Part shown: positions 1-8,390 of the stretch, piece after piece
How the letters are laid out: each line of letters opens with the position of its first letter
Position numbering within the stretch: position 1 is the stretch's first letter
Origin: Phenylobacterium sp.
Lineage (GTDB): Bacteria; Pseudomonadota; Alphaproteobacteria; Caulobacterales; Caulobacteraceae
Assembly (NCBI RefSeq): GCF_013822795.1
Contig: NZ_PNLB01000018.1
Coordinates: 47,225 to 111,224, forward strand
Direction: 5' to 3'
Length of the DNA: 64,000 nt
Position numbers and translations under genes: made by a program
Notes under the pieces: generated by a model
The model's input: the letters and a program-made list of their open reading frames with translations, nothing else
Told to the model about the DNA's origin: nothing
Databases searched by the model: none

Positions 1-2
1 CC

Positions 3-74
3 ATCAAGCCGATCGGCTTCCTGGGCAAGCCGCTCAGCCGCCGCACCCTCGGCGAGGCGCTGAGCGCCGTCTAG
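3..74 (+). CDS. C-terminal end of a truncated gene, possibly a receiver-domain protein
   Basis: Only the last 23 codons before a TAG stop are in the window. The readable peptide contains a Gly-Lys-Pro-Leu stretch followed by a helix-like run ending in LGEAL. This resembles the conserved Lys-Pro and last helix of CheY-like receiver domains, which is the only basis for the suggestion. The gene runs convergently into the efflux operon on the other strand, with only 6 bases between the two stops. The fragment is too short for a firm family call. Confidence 0.4.
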   Translation: MKPIGFLGKPLSRRTLGEALSAV

Positions 75-80
75 CCGCCG

Positions 81-1148
81 CTAGCGGCGGCGCGTGTCGA
101 TGCTGACCACCGCCGACATGCCGGGCCGCAACCGGCCGGTCGCCTCCTGCCCGTCATCGAGAGTGATGCGCACCGGAATGCGCTGAACCACCTTGGTGAA
201 ATTGCCGGTGGCGTTGTCAGGCTTGATCACCGCGAACTCCGATCCCGCCGCCGGGCCGATGCGCTCGACCCTGCCCTGCAGGTTCGTTCCCGGCAGGGCG
301 TCGATACGGACGCGAACCGGCTCGCCCACCGCCACGTCCTTCATCTGCGTCTCCTTGAAGTTGGCGGTGATCCAGACCGCCTGCGGCACCAGCCCCATCA
401 GTTGGGTGCCAGGGGCCACATACTGGCCGACCTTGACCCCGACCTCGCCGACCTGCCCGGCGATCGGGGCTGTGATGCGGGTGTTGGCCAAATCGATCTG
501 CGCCAGTTCGAGCGCGGCCTGCGCCTGGGCGACGGCGGCCTCCAGCGCGGCGCGGTTGACGCCGACTGAGGCTAGGTCCTCCTGCGCCACCCGACCCTGC
601 GCCTGGGCCTGGCCGACGGCGGCCTGAGCCTGCTGAACGGCCAGGCGCAGGCGGTCCAGCTCGGTGGGCGCCAGCCAGCCCTTCTGGACCAGCGGCTCGG
701 CGCGGCGGAAATCGGCTTGCGCCTTGGCCAGCGCGGCGCGCGCGCTCTCCTCCTCGGCCCCGACCAGGCTGATGTTGGCCTGGCCGCGACGGCGCTGCTG
801 ATCCCAGTTGGCGAGGTTGGCCTTCTGGACGGCCAGCGCCGCGTTGGCCTGCGCGACCTTCTCGCGGTAGTTCCGATCGTCGATCACCACCAGCGTCTGC
901 CCGGCCTTCACGGGCATGAAGTCCTTGACCAGGACCTCGGCGACGTAGCCGTCCAGCTTGGGGCTGATGATCGTGACATAGCCGCGGACATAGGCGTTGT
1001 CGGTGCTCTGCACGCCGGTGTCGAACGGCGGCAGCCGCCAGGCGAACAGCACCAGCAGCACCCCGCCGATCGCGGCCAGCACGATGGGAATGGCGGCGCG
1101 CGACCAGGGACGTTTGGCGGGGGGCGGGGCGGGCGCGGTGTCGCTCAC
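81..1148 (-). CDS. HlyD/EmrA-family membrane fusion protein of a multidrug efflux pump
   Basis: Periplasmic adaptor of a tripartite efflux pump, 355 residues. One N-terminal membrane anchor lies at about residues 19-38, followed by the DNAYVRG stretch typical of EmrA-type adaptors. A lipoyl-like half, a long Ala/Gln-rich coiled-coil hairpin (about 100-220) and a beta-barrel domain follow. The start is GTG, one base after the TGA of the upstream permease gene, so the two are almost certainly translationally coupled. No outer-membrane channel gene is adjacent; an unlinked TolC-like partner would be needed. The substrate cannot be read from sequence. Confidence 0.9.
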   Translation of the reverse strand: MSDTAPAPPPAKRPWSRAAIPIVLAAIGGVLLVLFAWRLPPFDTGVQSTDNAYVRGYVTIISPKLDGYVAEVLVKDFMPVKAGQTLVVIDDRNYREKVAQANAALAVQKANLANWDQQRRRGQANISLVGAEEESARAALAKAQADFRRAEPLVQKGWLAPTELDRLRLAVQQAQAAVGQAQAQGRVAQEDLASVGVNRAALEAAVAQAQAALELAQIDLANTRITAPIAGQVGEVGVKVGQYVAPGTQLMGLVPQAVWITANFKETQMKDVAVGEPVRVRIDALPGTNLQGRVERIGPAAGSEFAVIKPDNATGNFTKVVQRIPVRITLDDGQEATGRLRPGMSAVVSIDTRRR

Positions 1149-1149
1149 G

Positions 1150-2739
1150 TCAGACGGCCTCGGCTGGGGTCATGGCGGCGGCCCGCCGCGCCCGCGCATC
1201 CTCGCGCAGGCGCAGGGCCAGGAGATAGGCGAAGACCAGCAACGACAGCACGGCGATCACCCGGAAGACGTCGGCATAGGCCAGCACCGTGGCCTCGCGC
1301 GTCGCCAACTGGCTCAACAGGGCGAGGCCCTCGCCCTGGCGCAGCGCCGGATCGGTGATCGTCCCGCCATAGGCGCCGGCGTACTGGCGCACGCGCGCGG
1401 CCACCTGCGGATCGGTCAGCAGCAGCCGCTCGACGATCTGGGCCGAGTGGGCCTTCTCGCGCACCGTCATCAGCGTGCCCAGGAAGGCCGAGCCGGCCAG
1501 CGCGCCGAGGCTCTGCCCGGCCCCGAAGATGACGGCGAAGCTGATGATGAACTCCTGCCCCTGGCGCAGTGCGCGGCCGAAGCCGGCCAGCATGGCGGCA
1601 GGCAGGAACAGGGCGCTGGCGAAGGCGATAAGGCCCTGACTGAAGTACATCTGCTCGGGCCGGGTGAGGCTGGTGACGTGGCTGTCCCAGTAGGCCCCCG
1701 CCGCGATCAGCAGCAGCGCGATCAGGGCCGGGGTCGAGACCCGCGCCGGATTGATGGTCACAGCGACGATCACCACGCCCGCCAGCGTCGCCCAGAACAT
1801 CACCCAGGACAGGCCGCGCAGCTGATCGTTGTTCATCCCCATCGCCTGCAGAAAGCCGAAGGCTCCGACGCCCTGCTCGGACAGCACGATGCGGAACAGC
1901 AGGATGATCACCACCAACCGCAGCATGTCGGCGCTGGACAGCCATCGGATGTGCAGCAGCGGCTTGTCCCTGTGCAGTTCGACCAGCACCGAGGCGGCGA
2001 GCAGCACGATGGCCGCGACCAGCGCCCAGCCCAGCCATGGCGCGTCGAACCACCAGACATAGCGGCCCTGGGCCAGCACGGCGCAGAGCAGCGCCACCCC
2101 CGGGGCGAAGAGCGCAAAGGTCAGGAAATCGCGCGCCTGGAACATCTTCACCCGCGGCATCGGCGGCACACGCACCAGATTGACGGCCACCAGGCACAGC
2201 AGGCTGAGCGCGATCTCCAGCAAATAGAGGCCATGCCACTGGCCGATCTGCAGCAGGTCCGAGGACGCCAGCCGCGACAGCGGCGCGGCCAACTGGCTCC
2301 AGCCGACCCCGAGCGCGATCCCCATCGGCCGACGGTGCTCGGGCACCGCGGCGATCATGTAGAGCAGCGCCATGGTCGACAGCGCCGTGGCCGCAACGCC
2401 AGAGGCCGCCCGCACCGCGATGGCCGAGCGCAGGTCGTCCGTGAACAGGTGGGCGATGGCGACGACGATAAACAGGCCAAGCCCGATATCGCCGAACAGG
2501 CGCAGGCCGTACTGGAAGCGGAACTTGATCGCCAGCAGGCCGATGGTGGCGTTGGTCGCGGTGTAGGCGGTCGACAGCCACGCCGCCTCGTTCGGATAGG
2601 CCCCGAGCGAACCCTGGATCCAAGGCAGGTTGTTGTTGACCAGGTTGAAGCCCAGGCCCTGGGTCAGGCCAAGCAGGAGCGAAACGCCGCCGTAGGCGAG
2701 CGCCCGCCTCCAGCCGGTCGGCGGTTGGGATCCGCCCAT
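1150..2739 (-). CDS. MFS permease, DHA2 (EmrB-like) drug efflux family
   Basis: Inner-membrane proton antiporter expected to work with the adjacent EmrA-like adaptor. About 529 residues with many hydrophobic segments, consistent with the 14-helix DHA2 group. The start chosen is the ATG at 2739, which has an AAGGAGG-type ribosome site about 10 bases upstream. A longer in-frame extension to 2838 has an Arg/Gly-rich, non-membrane sequence and is unlikely to be translated. It is first gene of a two-gene operon with the adaptor. No regulator gene is adjacent. Confidence 0.88.
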   Translation of the reverse strand: MGGSQPPTGWRRALAYGGVSLLLGLTQGLGFNLVNNNLPWIQGSLGAYPNEAAWLSTAYTATNATIGLLAIKFRFQYGLRLFGDIGLGLFIVVAIAHLFTDDLRSAIAVRAASGVAATALSTMALLYMIAAVPEHRRPMGIALGVGWSQLAAPLSRLASSDLLQIGQWHGLYLLEIALSLLCLVAVNLVRVPPMPRVKMFQARDFLTFALFAPGVALLCAVLAQGRYVWWFDAPWLGWALVAAIVLLAASVLVELHRDKPLLHIRWLSSADMLRLVVIILLFRIVLSEQGVGAFGFLQAMGMNNDQLRGLSWVMFWATLAGVVIVAVTINPARVSTPALIALLLIAAGAYWDSHVTSLTRPEQMYFSQGLIAFASALFLPAAMLAGFGRALRQGQEFIISFAVIFGAGQSLGALAGSAFLGTLMTVREKAHSAQIVERLLLTDPQVAARVRQYAGAYGGTITDPALRQGEGLALLSQLATREATVLAYADVFRVIAVLSLLVFAYLLALRLREDARARRAAAMTPAEAV

Positions 2740-2893
2740 GCCTCCTGCCCCTCCTTCACCGCGGGACGGCGCCCGCAAGCTAGAGCGGCCGAGCCATCCA
2801 GACCTCACAACGCGTATCCGCCCGGCTGGTCGCATCATCGAGGTGAGATCGACGGGCGAGGCGTCCGGCGCCCAGCTGTGCTAGGCAAACCGC

Positions 2894-4060
2894 ATGGCCA
2901 ACCCGATCTTTGCAAACCTTCCCACGACCATCTTCGAGGAGATGTCGGGCCTGGCCCGCGAGCTGGGGGCGATCAATCTCGGCCAGGGCTTTCCGGACGA
3001 TCCCGGCCCGCAAGCGATCCGCGAGCGCGCCGCCGACGCGGTGCTGAACGGCTACAACCAATATCCGCCGATGGCCGGGTTGCCCGAACTGCGCGCCGCC
3101 GTCGCCGCCCACTACGCCCGCACCCAGGGCCTGGACTTCGACTGGGCCAGCGAAATCACTATCACTTCCGGCGCCACTGAGGCGTTGGCCGCCGCCTTCC
3201 TCGGGCTCATTCAACCGGGCGACGAGGTGGTGGTCTTCCAGCCGCTGTACGACGCCTACCTGCCGCTGATCCGCCGGGCCGGCGGCGTGCCGCGGCTGGT
3301 CAAGCTCAGCCCGCCGCACTGGCGCTTCGACCGCGCCATGCTGGAGGCGGCGTTCAGCCCCAAGACGCGGTTCGTGGTGCTGAACAACCCGATCAATCCG
3401 GCCGGCGCGGTGCTGCCGCGCGAGGACCTCGCCCTGCTGGCCGACTTCTGCGTCGCCCACGACGTGATCGCGATCTGCGACGAGGTCTGGGAGCAGGTGG
3501 TGTTCGACGGCGCCCGGCACCTGCCGCTGATCGCCTTCCCCGGCATGCGCGAGCGGACGGTGAAGATCGGCTCGGCCGGCAAGATGTTCGGCCTCACCGG
3601 CTGGAAGGTCGGCTTCCTGTGCGCTGCGCCTGAGCTGACCCGCGCCCTGTCGCGCACGCACCAGTTCCTGACCTTCACCACCGCGCCGAACCTGCAGGCG
3701 GCGGTCGCCTGGGGGCTGGAAAACAGCGGCGACTGGTTCGCGACGATGCCCCGAGACCTGCAGCGCTCACGCGATCGGCTGGCCGCGGGGCTGGCCAGCG
3801 AGGGGTTCGTCACCCTGCCGGCCCAGGGCACCTACTTCCTCAACATCGATCTGGCGGCTTCAGGGATCGCAGAGCCCGACCGCACCTTCGCCCTGCGCGC
3901 GGTCAAGGACGCCGGCGTCGCCAGCATTCCGGTCTCGGCCCTCTACGAGGAGGACCACGTGACCACCATCCTGCGGCTTTGCCTGGCCAAGAACGACCAG
4001 ACTCTGGACGAGGGGGTGCGTCGGCTGGCCAAGGCGCGGGACCTCTCGCGCCAAGCCTGA
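2894..4060 (+). CDS. Class I/II PLP-dependent aminotransferase (kynurenine/methionine aminotransferase-like)
   Basis: Fold-type I aminotransferase of 388 residues. The N-terminal INLGQGFPDD signature is characteristic of the kynurenine/methionine aminotransferase branch. Asp196 in CDEVWE would hold the PLP pyridine nitrogen, and Lys230 in SAGKMF is the Schiff-base lysine. The usual NNPHNPTG loop reads NNPINPAG here, which could alter substrate preference. The gene is monocistronic between divergent and convergent neighbours; a GC-rich hairpin at about 4079-4108 follows. Exact amino donor is unknown. Confidence 0.88.
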   Translation: MANPIFANLPTTIFEEMSGLARELGAINLGQGFPDDPGPQAIRERAADAVLNGYNQYPPMAGLPELRAAVAAHYARTQGLDFDWASEITITSGATEALAAAFLGLIQPGDEVVVFQPLYDAYLPLIRRAGGVPRLVKLSPPHWRFDRAMLEAAFSPKTRFVVLNNPINPAGAVLPREDLALLADFCVAHDVIAICDEVWEQVVFDGARHLPLIAFPGMRERTVKIGSAGKMFGLTGWKVGFLCAAPELTRALSRTHQFLTFTTAPNLQAAVAWGLENSGDWFATMPRDLQRSRDRLAAGLASEGFVTLPAQGTYFLNIDLAASGIAEPDRTFALRAVKDAGVASIPVSALYEEDHVTTILRLCLAKNDQTLDEGVRRLAKARDLSRQA

Positions 4061-4078
4061 GGTAATACCGCGGAGCTG

Positions 4079-4108
4079 GGGGCGGAAGCGCTCGCCGCTT
4101 CGCGCCCC
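4079..4108. terminator. Hairpin between convergent genes
   Basis: GGGGCG-GAAGCG pairs with CGCTTC-GCGCCCC around a 5-base loop, with one bulged base. It sits between two convergent stop codons and could end transcription from either side. There is no strong T-run, so rho-independent activity is uncertain. Confidence 0.4.
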
Positions 4109-4119
4109 TTCGGCTCCGA

Positions 4120-4884
4120 TCAGGAGGTCGAGCCGCCGTCGATGACCACGGTCTGACCAGTCATCCACGAGCCGGCCTTGGAGGCCAGGAACACCGCCCC
4201 GCCGGCGATGTCGTCCGGCTCGCCCAGCCGGCGCAGCGGCGTGCCCGACGAGGCGCGCTTTTCGCCTTCCGGAGTGTCCCACAGCGCCTTGGCGAAGTCG
4301 GTCTTCACCAGGCCCGGCGCGATGCAGTTGACCCGGATGTTGTCCGGCGACAGCTCCTGGGCGAGGTTGCGCGCCAGCTGCATGTCGGCGGCCTTGGAAA
4401 TCGCATAGGCGCCGATCACCGCCGTGCCGCGCAGGCCGCCGATCGACGAGATGATGATGACCGAGCCGTCCTTACGCTCGCGCATCTCCGGCGCGACCAT
4501 GTTGATCAGCCAGTTGTTGGCGATGACGTTGTTCTCGAGAATCTTGCGGAACTGGTCGTCGGCGATGCCGCTCATCGGGCCGTAGTAGGGGTTCGAGGCC
4601 GCGTTGCAGACCAGGATGTCGATCTTGCCGAACGCCTTGCGGGTCTCGTCGACCAAGCGCTGAAGGTCTTCCTTCGACGAGATGTTGGCCGGCACGGCGA
4701 TCGCCGCGCCCGGGTGCTTGGCGTTGATCTCGGCGGCGACTTCCTCGCAGGGGCCGGCCTTGCGCGAGGAGATGGTCACCTTGGCGCCGTGCTCGGCCAT
4801 CCGCTCGGCGATCGCCTTGCCGATCCCGCGCGAGGATCCGGTGATGACAGCGACCTTGCCGGTCAGGTCGAACAGTTCGCCCAT
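4120..4884 (-). CDS. SDR-family oxidoreductase
   Basis: Classical short-chain dehydrogenase, 254 residues from the ATG at 4884, which has GGAGGG six bases upstream. Visible motifs are the cofactor-binding TGSSRGIG near the N-terminus, CNAAS (NAG-type motif), a Ser followed by YAISK (catalytic Tyr-x-x-x-Lys), and a C-terminal GQTVVIDGG strand typical of FabG-like SDRs. The substrate is not evident. It may act in fatty acid or CoA-ester metabolism, as SDRs of this type often do. It is divergent from the hydrolase gene at 4974. Confidence 0.9.
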   Translation of the reverse strand: MGELFDLTGKVAVITGSSRGIGKAIAERMAEHGAKVTISSRKAGPCEEVAAEINAKHPGAAIAVPANISSKEDLQRLVDETRKAFGKIDILVCNAASNPYYGPMSGIADDQFRKILENNVIANNWLINMVAPEMRERKDGSVIIISSIGGLRGTAVIGAYAISKAADMQLARNLAQELSPDNIRVNCIAPGLVKTDFAKALWDTPEGEKRASSGTPLRRLGEPDDIAGGAVFLASKAGSWMTGQTVVIDGGSTS

Positions 4885-4973
4885 GGCGTTCCCTCCAAAC
4901 ACGTGTTTGATTTTGTCGTGGCCATTTGCGGCGCCGGGCGCCGTTGGGTCAAGCGGTTCGGGGAGAAGCCAGC

Positions 4974-5939
4974 ATGCCGGAATTTCGTGAGATCGCCTTG
5001 CCGGAGGTCACGCTCCGCGCCGCCGTCGAAGGAGAAGGGCCGCTGGTCCTGATGGTCCACGGCTTTCCGGAGAGCTGGTACAGCTGGCGCCATCAGATGA
5101 GCCCCGTGGCCGAGGCCGGGTTCACCGCCTGCGCCATCGACGTGCGCGGCTACGGCGGCTCCTCGCGGCCGCCGGCTGTCGAAGACTACGACATGGAGCA
5201 CATGGTCGCCGACGTGGCCGGGGTGATCGAGGCGTTGAGCCCCGACGCGCCCGCCGTGCTGGTCGGACATGACTGGGGCGCGCCGATCGTCTGGAACACC
5301 GCCCTCATCCGCCCGGACCGGGTGCGCGCGGTGGCCGGCCTGTCGGTGCCCTATACCGGCGTGCCCAAGCGGCCATTCAGCGACATGATCGAGAGCGTCT
5401 TCACCAGCCGCGGCAAGTTCTTCTACCAGGCCTGGTTCCAGAACGTCGGACCGGCCGAAGCCGAGCTGGAGGCCAATGTCCGCGACGGCCTTCGCAAGTT
5501 CTACTACGCGATCAGCGGCGATGCTCCGGATGGGACCTGGCCCAGCAACAAGACCCACGGCCAGAGCCTGCTGGAGGGTCTGGTCGACCCCGCCCCCTTC
5601 CCCGCCTGGCTGACCGACGCCGACCTCGACTACTACGTGGCCGAATTCGAGCGCTCCGGCTTCCGCGGCCCGATCAACCGCTATCGCAACCACCAGCGCG
5701 ACTTCGAGTACCTGCGTCAGTTTGAGGGCCGCAAGATCGAGCAGCCGTCACTGTTCGTCGGCGGCGAGCGCGACCTGGTGCTGTCGATGCTGGGCAAGGG
5801 CGACCTGATGGCGATCATGGGCGCGGAGATGCCCGACCTCCGCGGCGCCGACGTGCTGCCCGGCTGCGGCCACTGGACCCAGCAGGAGCGTCCGCAGGAG
5901 GTCAACGACCGGCTGCTGCCCTGGCTCAAGTCGCTCTAG
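4974..5939 (+). CDS. Alpha/beta hydrolase, epoxide hydrolase-like
   Basis: 321 residues from the ATG at 4974, preceded by GGGGAGA. The HGFPE oxyanion loop (about 29-33) and the nucleophile elbow GHDWG with Asp100 rather than Ser are hallmarks of the epoxide hydrolase/haloalkane dehalogenase branch. The arrangement HGFPESWYSW and RGYGGSSRP is the epoxide hydrolase form. A C-terminal GCGHW supplies the catalytic His and the preceding GGERD region the acid. No signal peptide is seen, so it is cytoplasmic. Substrate unknown. Confidence 0.88.
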   Translation: MPEFREIALPEVTLRAAVEGEGPLVLMVHGFPESWYSWRHQMSPVAEAGFTACAIDVRGYGGSSRPPAVEDYDMEHMVADVAGVIEALSPDAPAVLVGHDWGAPIVWNTALIRPDRVRAVAGLSVPYTGVPKRPFSDMIESVFTSRGKFFYQAWFQNVGPAEAELEANVRDGLRKFYYAISGDAPDGTWPSNKTHGQSLLEGLVDPAPFPAWLTDADLDYYVAEFERSGFRGPINRYRNHQRDFEYLRQFEGRKIEQPSLFVGGERDLVLSMLGKGDLMAIMGAEMPDLRGADVLPGCGHWTQQERPQEVNDRLLPWLKSL

Positions 5940-5960
5940 CCTTCGCGGCCGGCGAAGGCT
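5938..5960 (+). terminator. Hairpin overlapping the hydrolase stop codon
   Basis: AGCCTTCGC pairs perfectly with GCGAAGGCT across a 5-base loop. The left arm begins inside the TAG stop. No T-run follows, so it may stabilise the mRNA end rather than terminate. Confidence 0.4.
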
Positions 5961-6013
5961 GACCCCGGCGACCGCGCATTGTGCGGCCGCCCCGTCCGGC
6001 GCAGCTTGCCGCC

Positions 6014-6766
6014 ATGGGAAGCGGGATCCTGTTGCTGGGCGCGGGGCTACTGGCGGGGGCGATGAACGCTCTGGCCGGGGGCGGCTCGTTCGTCACCCTG
6101 CCGGCGCTGATCGCGGCGGGCGTGCCTTCGGTGGCGGCGAACGCCTCCAGCACCGTGGCGCTCTATCCCGGCGGCCTGGCCAGCGCCTGGGTCTACCGCC
6201 AGGGCCTGACGCAGGTCTGCGGCGTGCCGATCCGCCCAATGCTGGTCGTCACCCTGGCGGGGGGCCTGGCCGGCAGCCTGCTGCTGCTGTGGACCCCGTC
6301 CTCGACCTTCGACGTCATCCTGCCCTGGCTGCTGCTGACCGCGACCCTGGCGCTGGCCTTCGGGCCGCGGATCGCGCCCTGGCTGCAGCGCCATGCCCAA
6401 GCGGGCCCGATCCCGATCCTGGCGCTGCAGTTCGCGCTGGGCGTCTACGGCGGCTACTTCGGCGGCGCGGTCGGGCTGATGATGATGGCCGCCTGGAGCC
6501 TGCTGGCCGGGGTCGACCTCAAGCAGCTCAATCCGGCGCGCACCCTGATGGTCAGCGCCGCCAACACGGTCGCTGTCCTGTGCTTTGCGATCGCCGGGGC
6601 GGTGCGCTGGCGCGAGGCGCTGATCGTCGCGGCCGGGGCCCTGGCCGGCGGATATCTGGGTGCGCTCGTCGGCCGACGGTTGGATCCCAGGGTGGTGCGC
6701 GCGGCCACCATCGCCCTCTCGGTCGTCATGACTGCAGTGTTCTTCGCCCGCGCCGCCCGCGGCTAG
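6014..6766 (+). CDS. TSUP (TauE/SafE) family membrane permease
   Basis: Polytopic inner-membrane protein of about 250 residues with two related hydrophobic halves. Gly-rich motifs include NALAGGGSF near the N-terminus and YGGYFGGAVG in the middle, both typical of the TauE/SafE sulfite/sulfonate exporter family. The start is ambiguous: GTG at 5981 would add 11 Pro/Arg-rich residues; ATG at 6014 gives a more natural hydrophobic start. Neither has a clear ribosome site. The transported anion cannot be inferred. A second, distinct TSUP member lies at 45669-46427. Confidence 0.85.
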   Translation: MGSGILLLGAGLLAGAMNALAGGGSFVTLPALIAAGVPSVAANASSTVALYPGGLASAWVYRQGLTQVCGVPIRPMLVVTLAGGLAGSLLLLWTPSSTFDVILPWLLLTATLALAFGPRIAPWLQRHAQAGPIPILALQFALGVYGGYFGGAVGLMMMAAWSLLAGVDLKQLNPARTLMVSAANTVAVLCFAIAGAVRWREALIVAAGALAGGYLGALVGRRLDPRVVRAATIALSVVMTAVFFARAARG

Positions 6767-6828
6767 CAGCCGGCTTCTCTTCCCTAGGGTCGCCGACCTA
6801 TGGTCGTGTTTCAGAGGAGAGGGGACGC

Positions 6829-8307
6829 ATGAAACTCATCGGTAAAATCGCCTTGGGCCTGGTCGGGCTGATCATACTGCTCGCGGCCATAGTCGTGATC
6901 AGGACGCTGACCTACAAGCCCAACGCCGGCGCGGACCTCTCCAAGGTGAAACTGGCGCCGACGGTGGCGATCGACACCGCCAAGGCGGCCGAGCACCTGT
7001 CGCAGTCGATCCAGTTCCAGACCATCAGCCACCAGGACAAGGCCGACAATCAGCTCGGCGAGTGGGACAAGCTGCACGCCTGGCTGCAGACCACCTATCC
7101 GGCCGCGCACGCGGCGATGAAGCGTGAAGTCGTCGCCGGCCATACGCTGGTCTACACCTGGGCCGGGTCGGACCCCGCCCTGGCGCCGGTGGTGCTGATG
7201 GCGCACCAGGACGTCGTGCCGGTGACGCCGGGCACCGAGGACGACTGGAAGCACCCGCCGTTCGGCGGCGTGATCGCCGAGGGTTCGGTCTGGGGCCGCG
7301 GCGCGATCGACGACAAGGGCTCGCTGGTCACGCTGTTCGAGGGCGTCGAGGCCCTGGCCCAGCAGGGCTACAAGCCCAAGCGCACGCTGATCCTTGTCTC
7401 GGGCCACGACGAGGAAGCCGGCGGCACCGGCGCCCAGGCCGTCGCCGACCTCTTCAAGTCGCGCGGGATCAAGGCCCAGTTCGTGCTCGACGAGGGCATG
7501 GCGATCATTTCGGACAACCCGCTGACCGGCGGCCAGGTGGCGCTGATCGGCATCGCCGAGAAGGGCTATGCGACCCTGATGGTCACGGCCGAGGCCGATG
7601 GCGGCCACTCCTCAGCCCCGCCGGCCGATTCCGGTGGCGTGCTGACCCTGGCCCGGGCGGTGACCAAGATCGCCGAGGACCAGGCGCCGATGAAGCTGGA
7701 CGGTCCAGGCGGCATGATGATGGAGACCCTGGCGCCACAGGGCTCGTTCATGATCCGCATGGCGATGGCCAACCGCTGGCTGTTCGAGCCGCTGATCATC
7801 AAGCAGGCGGCGGCCACCCCGTCGGGCGCAGCGCTGCTGCACACCACCATCGCCCCGACCATGCTGAAAGGCAGCCCCAAGGAGAACGTGCTCCCGCAGG
7901 ACGCCACGGCGTGGATCAACTACCGCATCGCGCCCGGCGACAGTTCCGAGGGCGTGCTCGCACGGGCCAAGGCCGCGGTCGGCGCGCTGCCGGTGACCTT
8001 CGCCTGGAGCCGCAAGCCGAATGAGCCCTCGCCGGTCTCGTCGACCACGTCGGAGGCCTGGAAGATGGTCGCCGCCCTGGCCGGGGACACCGCCAAGTCG
8101 CCGGTCGCGCCCAGCCTGGTGACCGCTGGCACCGACAGCCGCTACCTGGTCGGGGTGGCCGACGACGTCTACCGCTTCCAGCCGATGGTCTTCTCGCTGG
8201 AGACCATCAAGATGATCCACGGCACCAACGAGCACATGAGCCTGGAGAACCTGGACCGTGCGGTGCAGTTCTATGCCCGCCTGATCGCCACCAGCACCGC
8301 CGGTTAG
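6829..8307 (+). CDS. M20-family metallopeptidase, membrane-anchored, carboxypeptidase S-like
   Basis: 492 residues. An N-terminal hydrophobic segment (about 6-26) looks like a signal anchor, so the catalytic domain is probably periplasmic. Metal-site motifs are MAHQDVVPV with the first His/Asp, a GRGAIDDKG segment supplying the bridging Asp, and GHDEEAGG with the general base and metal Glu. A dimerisation insert follows, and a late HGTNE motif carries the last metal His. This layout matches the vacuolar carboxypeptidase S (CPS1) branch of M20. GGAGAGGGG lies just upstream of the ATG. The peptide substrate is unknown. Confidence 0.9.
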   Translation: MKLIGKIALGLVGLIILLAAIVVIRTLTYKPNAGADLSKVKLAPTVAIDTAKAAEHLSQSIQFQTISHQDKADNQLGEWDKLHAWLQTTYPAAHAAMKREVVAGHTLVYTWAGSDPALAPVVLMAHQDVVPVTPGTEDDWKHPPFGGVIAEGSVWGRGAIDDKGSLVTLFEGVEALAQQGYKPKRTLILVSGHDEEAGGTGAQAVADLFKSRGIKAQFVLDEGMAIISDNPLTGGQVALIGIAEKGYATLMVTAEADGGHSSAPPADSGGVLTLARAVTKIAEDQAPMKLDGPGGMMMETLAPQGSFMIRMAMANRWLFEPLIIKQAAATPSGAALLHTTIAPTMLKGSPKENVLPQDATAWINYRIAPGDSSEGVLARAKAAVGALPVTFAWSRKPNEPSPVSSTTSEAWKMVAALAGDTAKSPVAPSLVTAGTDSRYLVGVADDVYRFQPMVFSLETIKMIHGTNEHMSLENLDRAVQFYARLIATSTAG

Positions 8308-8336
8308 GTCACGCGCCTACGCCGCATCGACAAGCC

Positions 8337-8360
8337 GCCCGGATTGCGACACATCCGGGC
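8337..8360 (+). terminator. Hairpin downstream of the M20 peptidase gene
   Basis: GCCCGGAT pairs perfectly with ATCCGGGC around an 8-base loop, 30 bases after the stop codon. There is no T-run. It separates the peptidase from the MraY-like gene that starts 31 bases further on. Confidence 0.4.
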
Positions 8361-8390
8361 GATCGTCCAACCGCGCGGACCGCGACCTGA

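Noticed and set aside
997..3180. 727-residue plus-strand ORF opposite the efflux operon
   Set aside because: It is a shadow of the minus-strand permease and adaptor genes: composition is Gln/His/Arg-rich, without motifs, and it runs through the divergent promoter.
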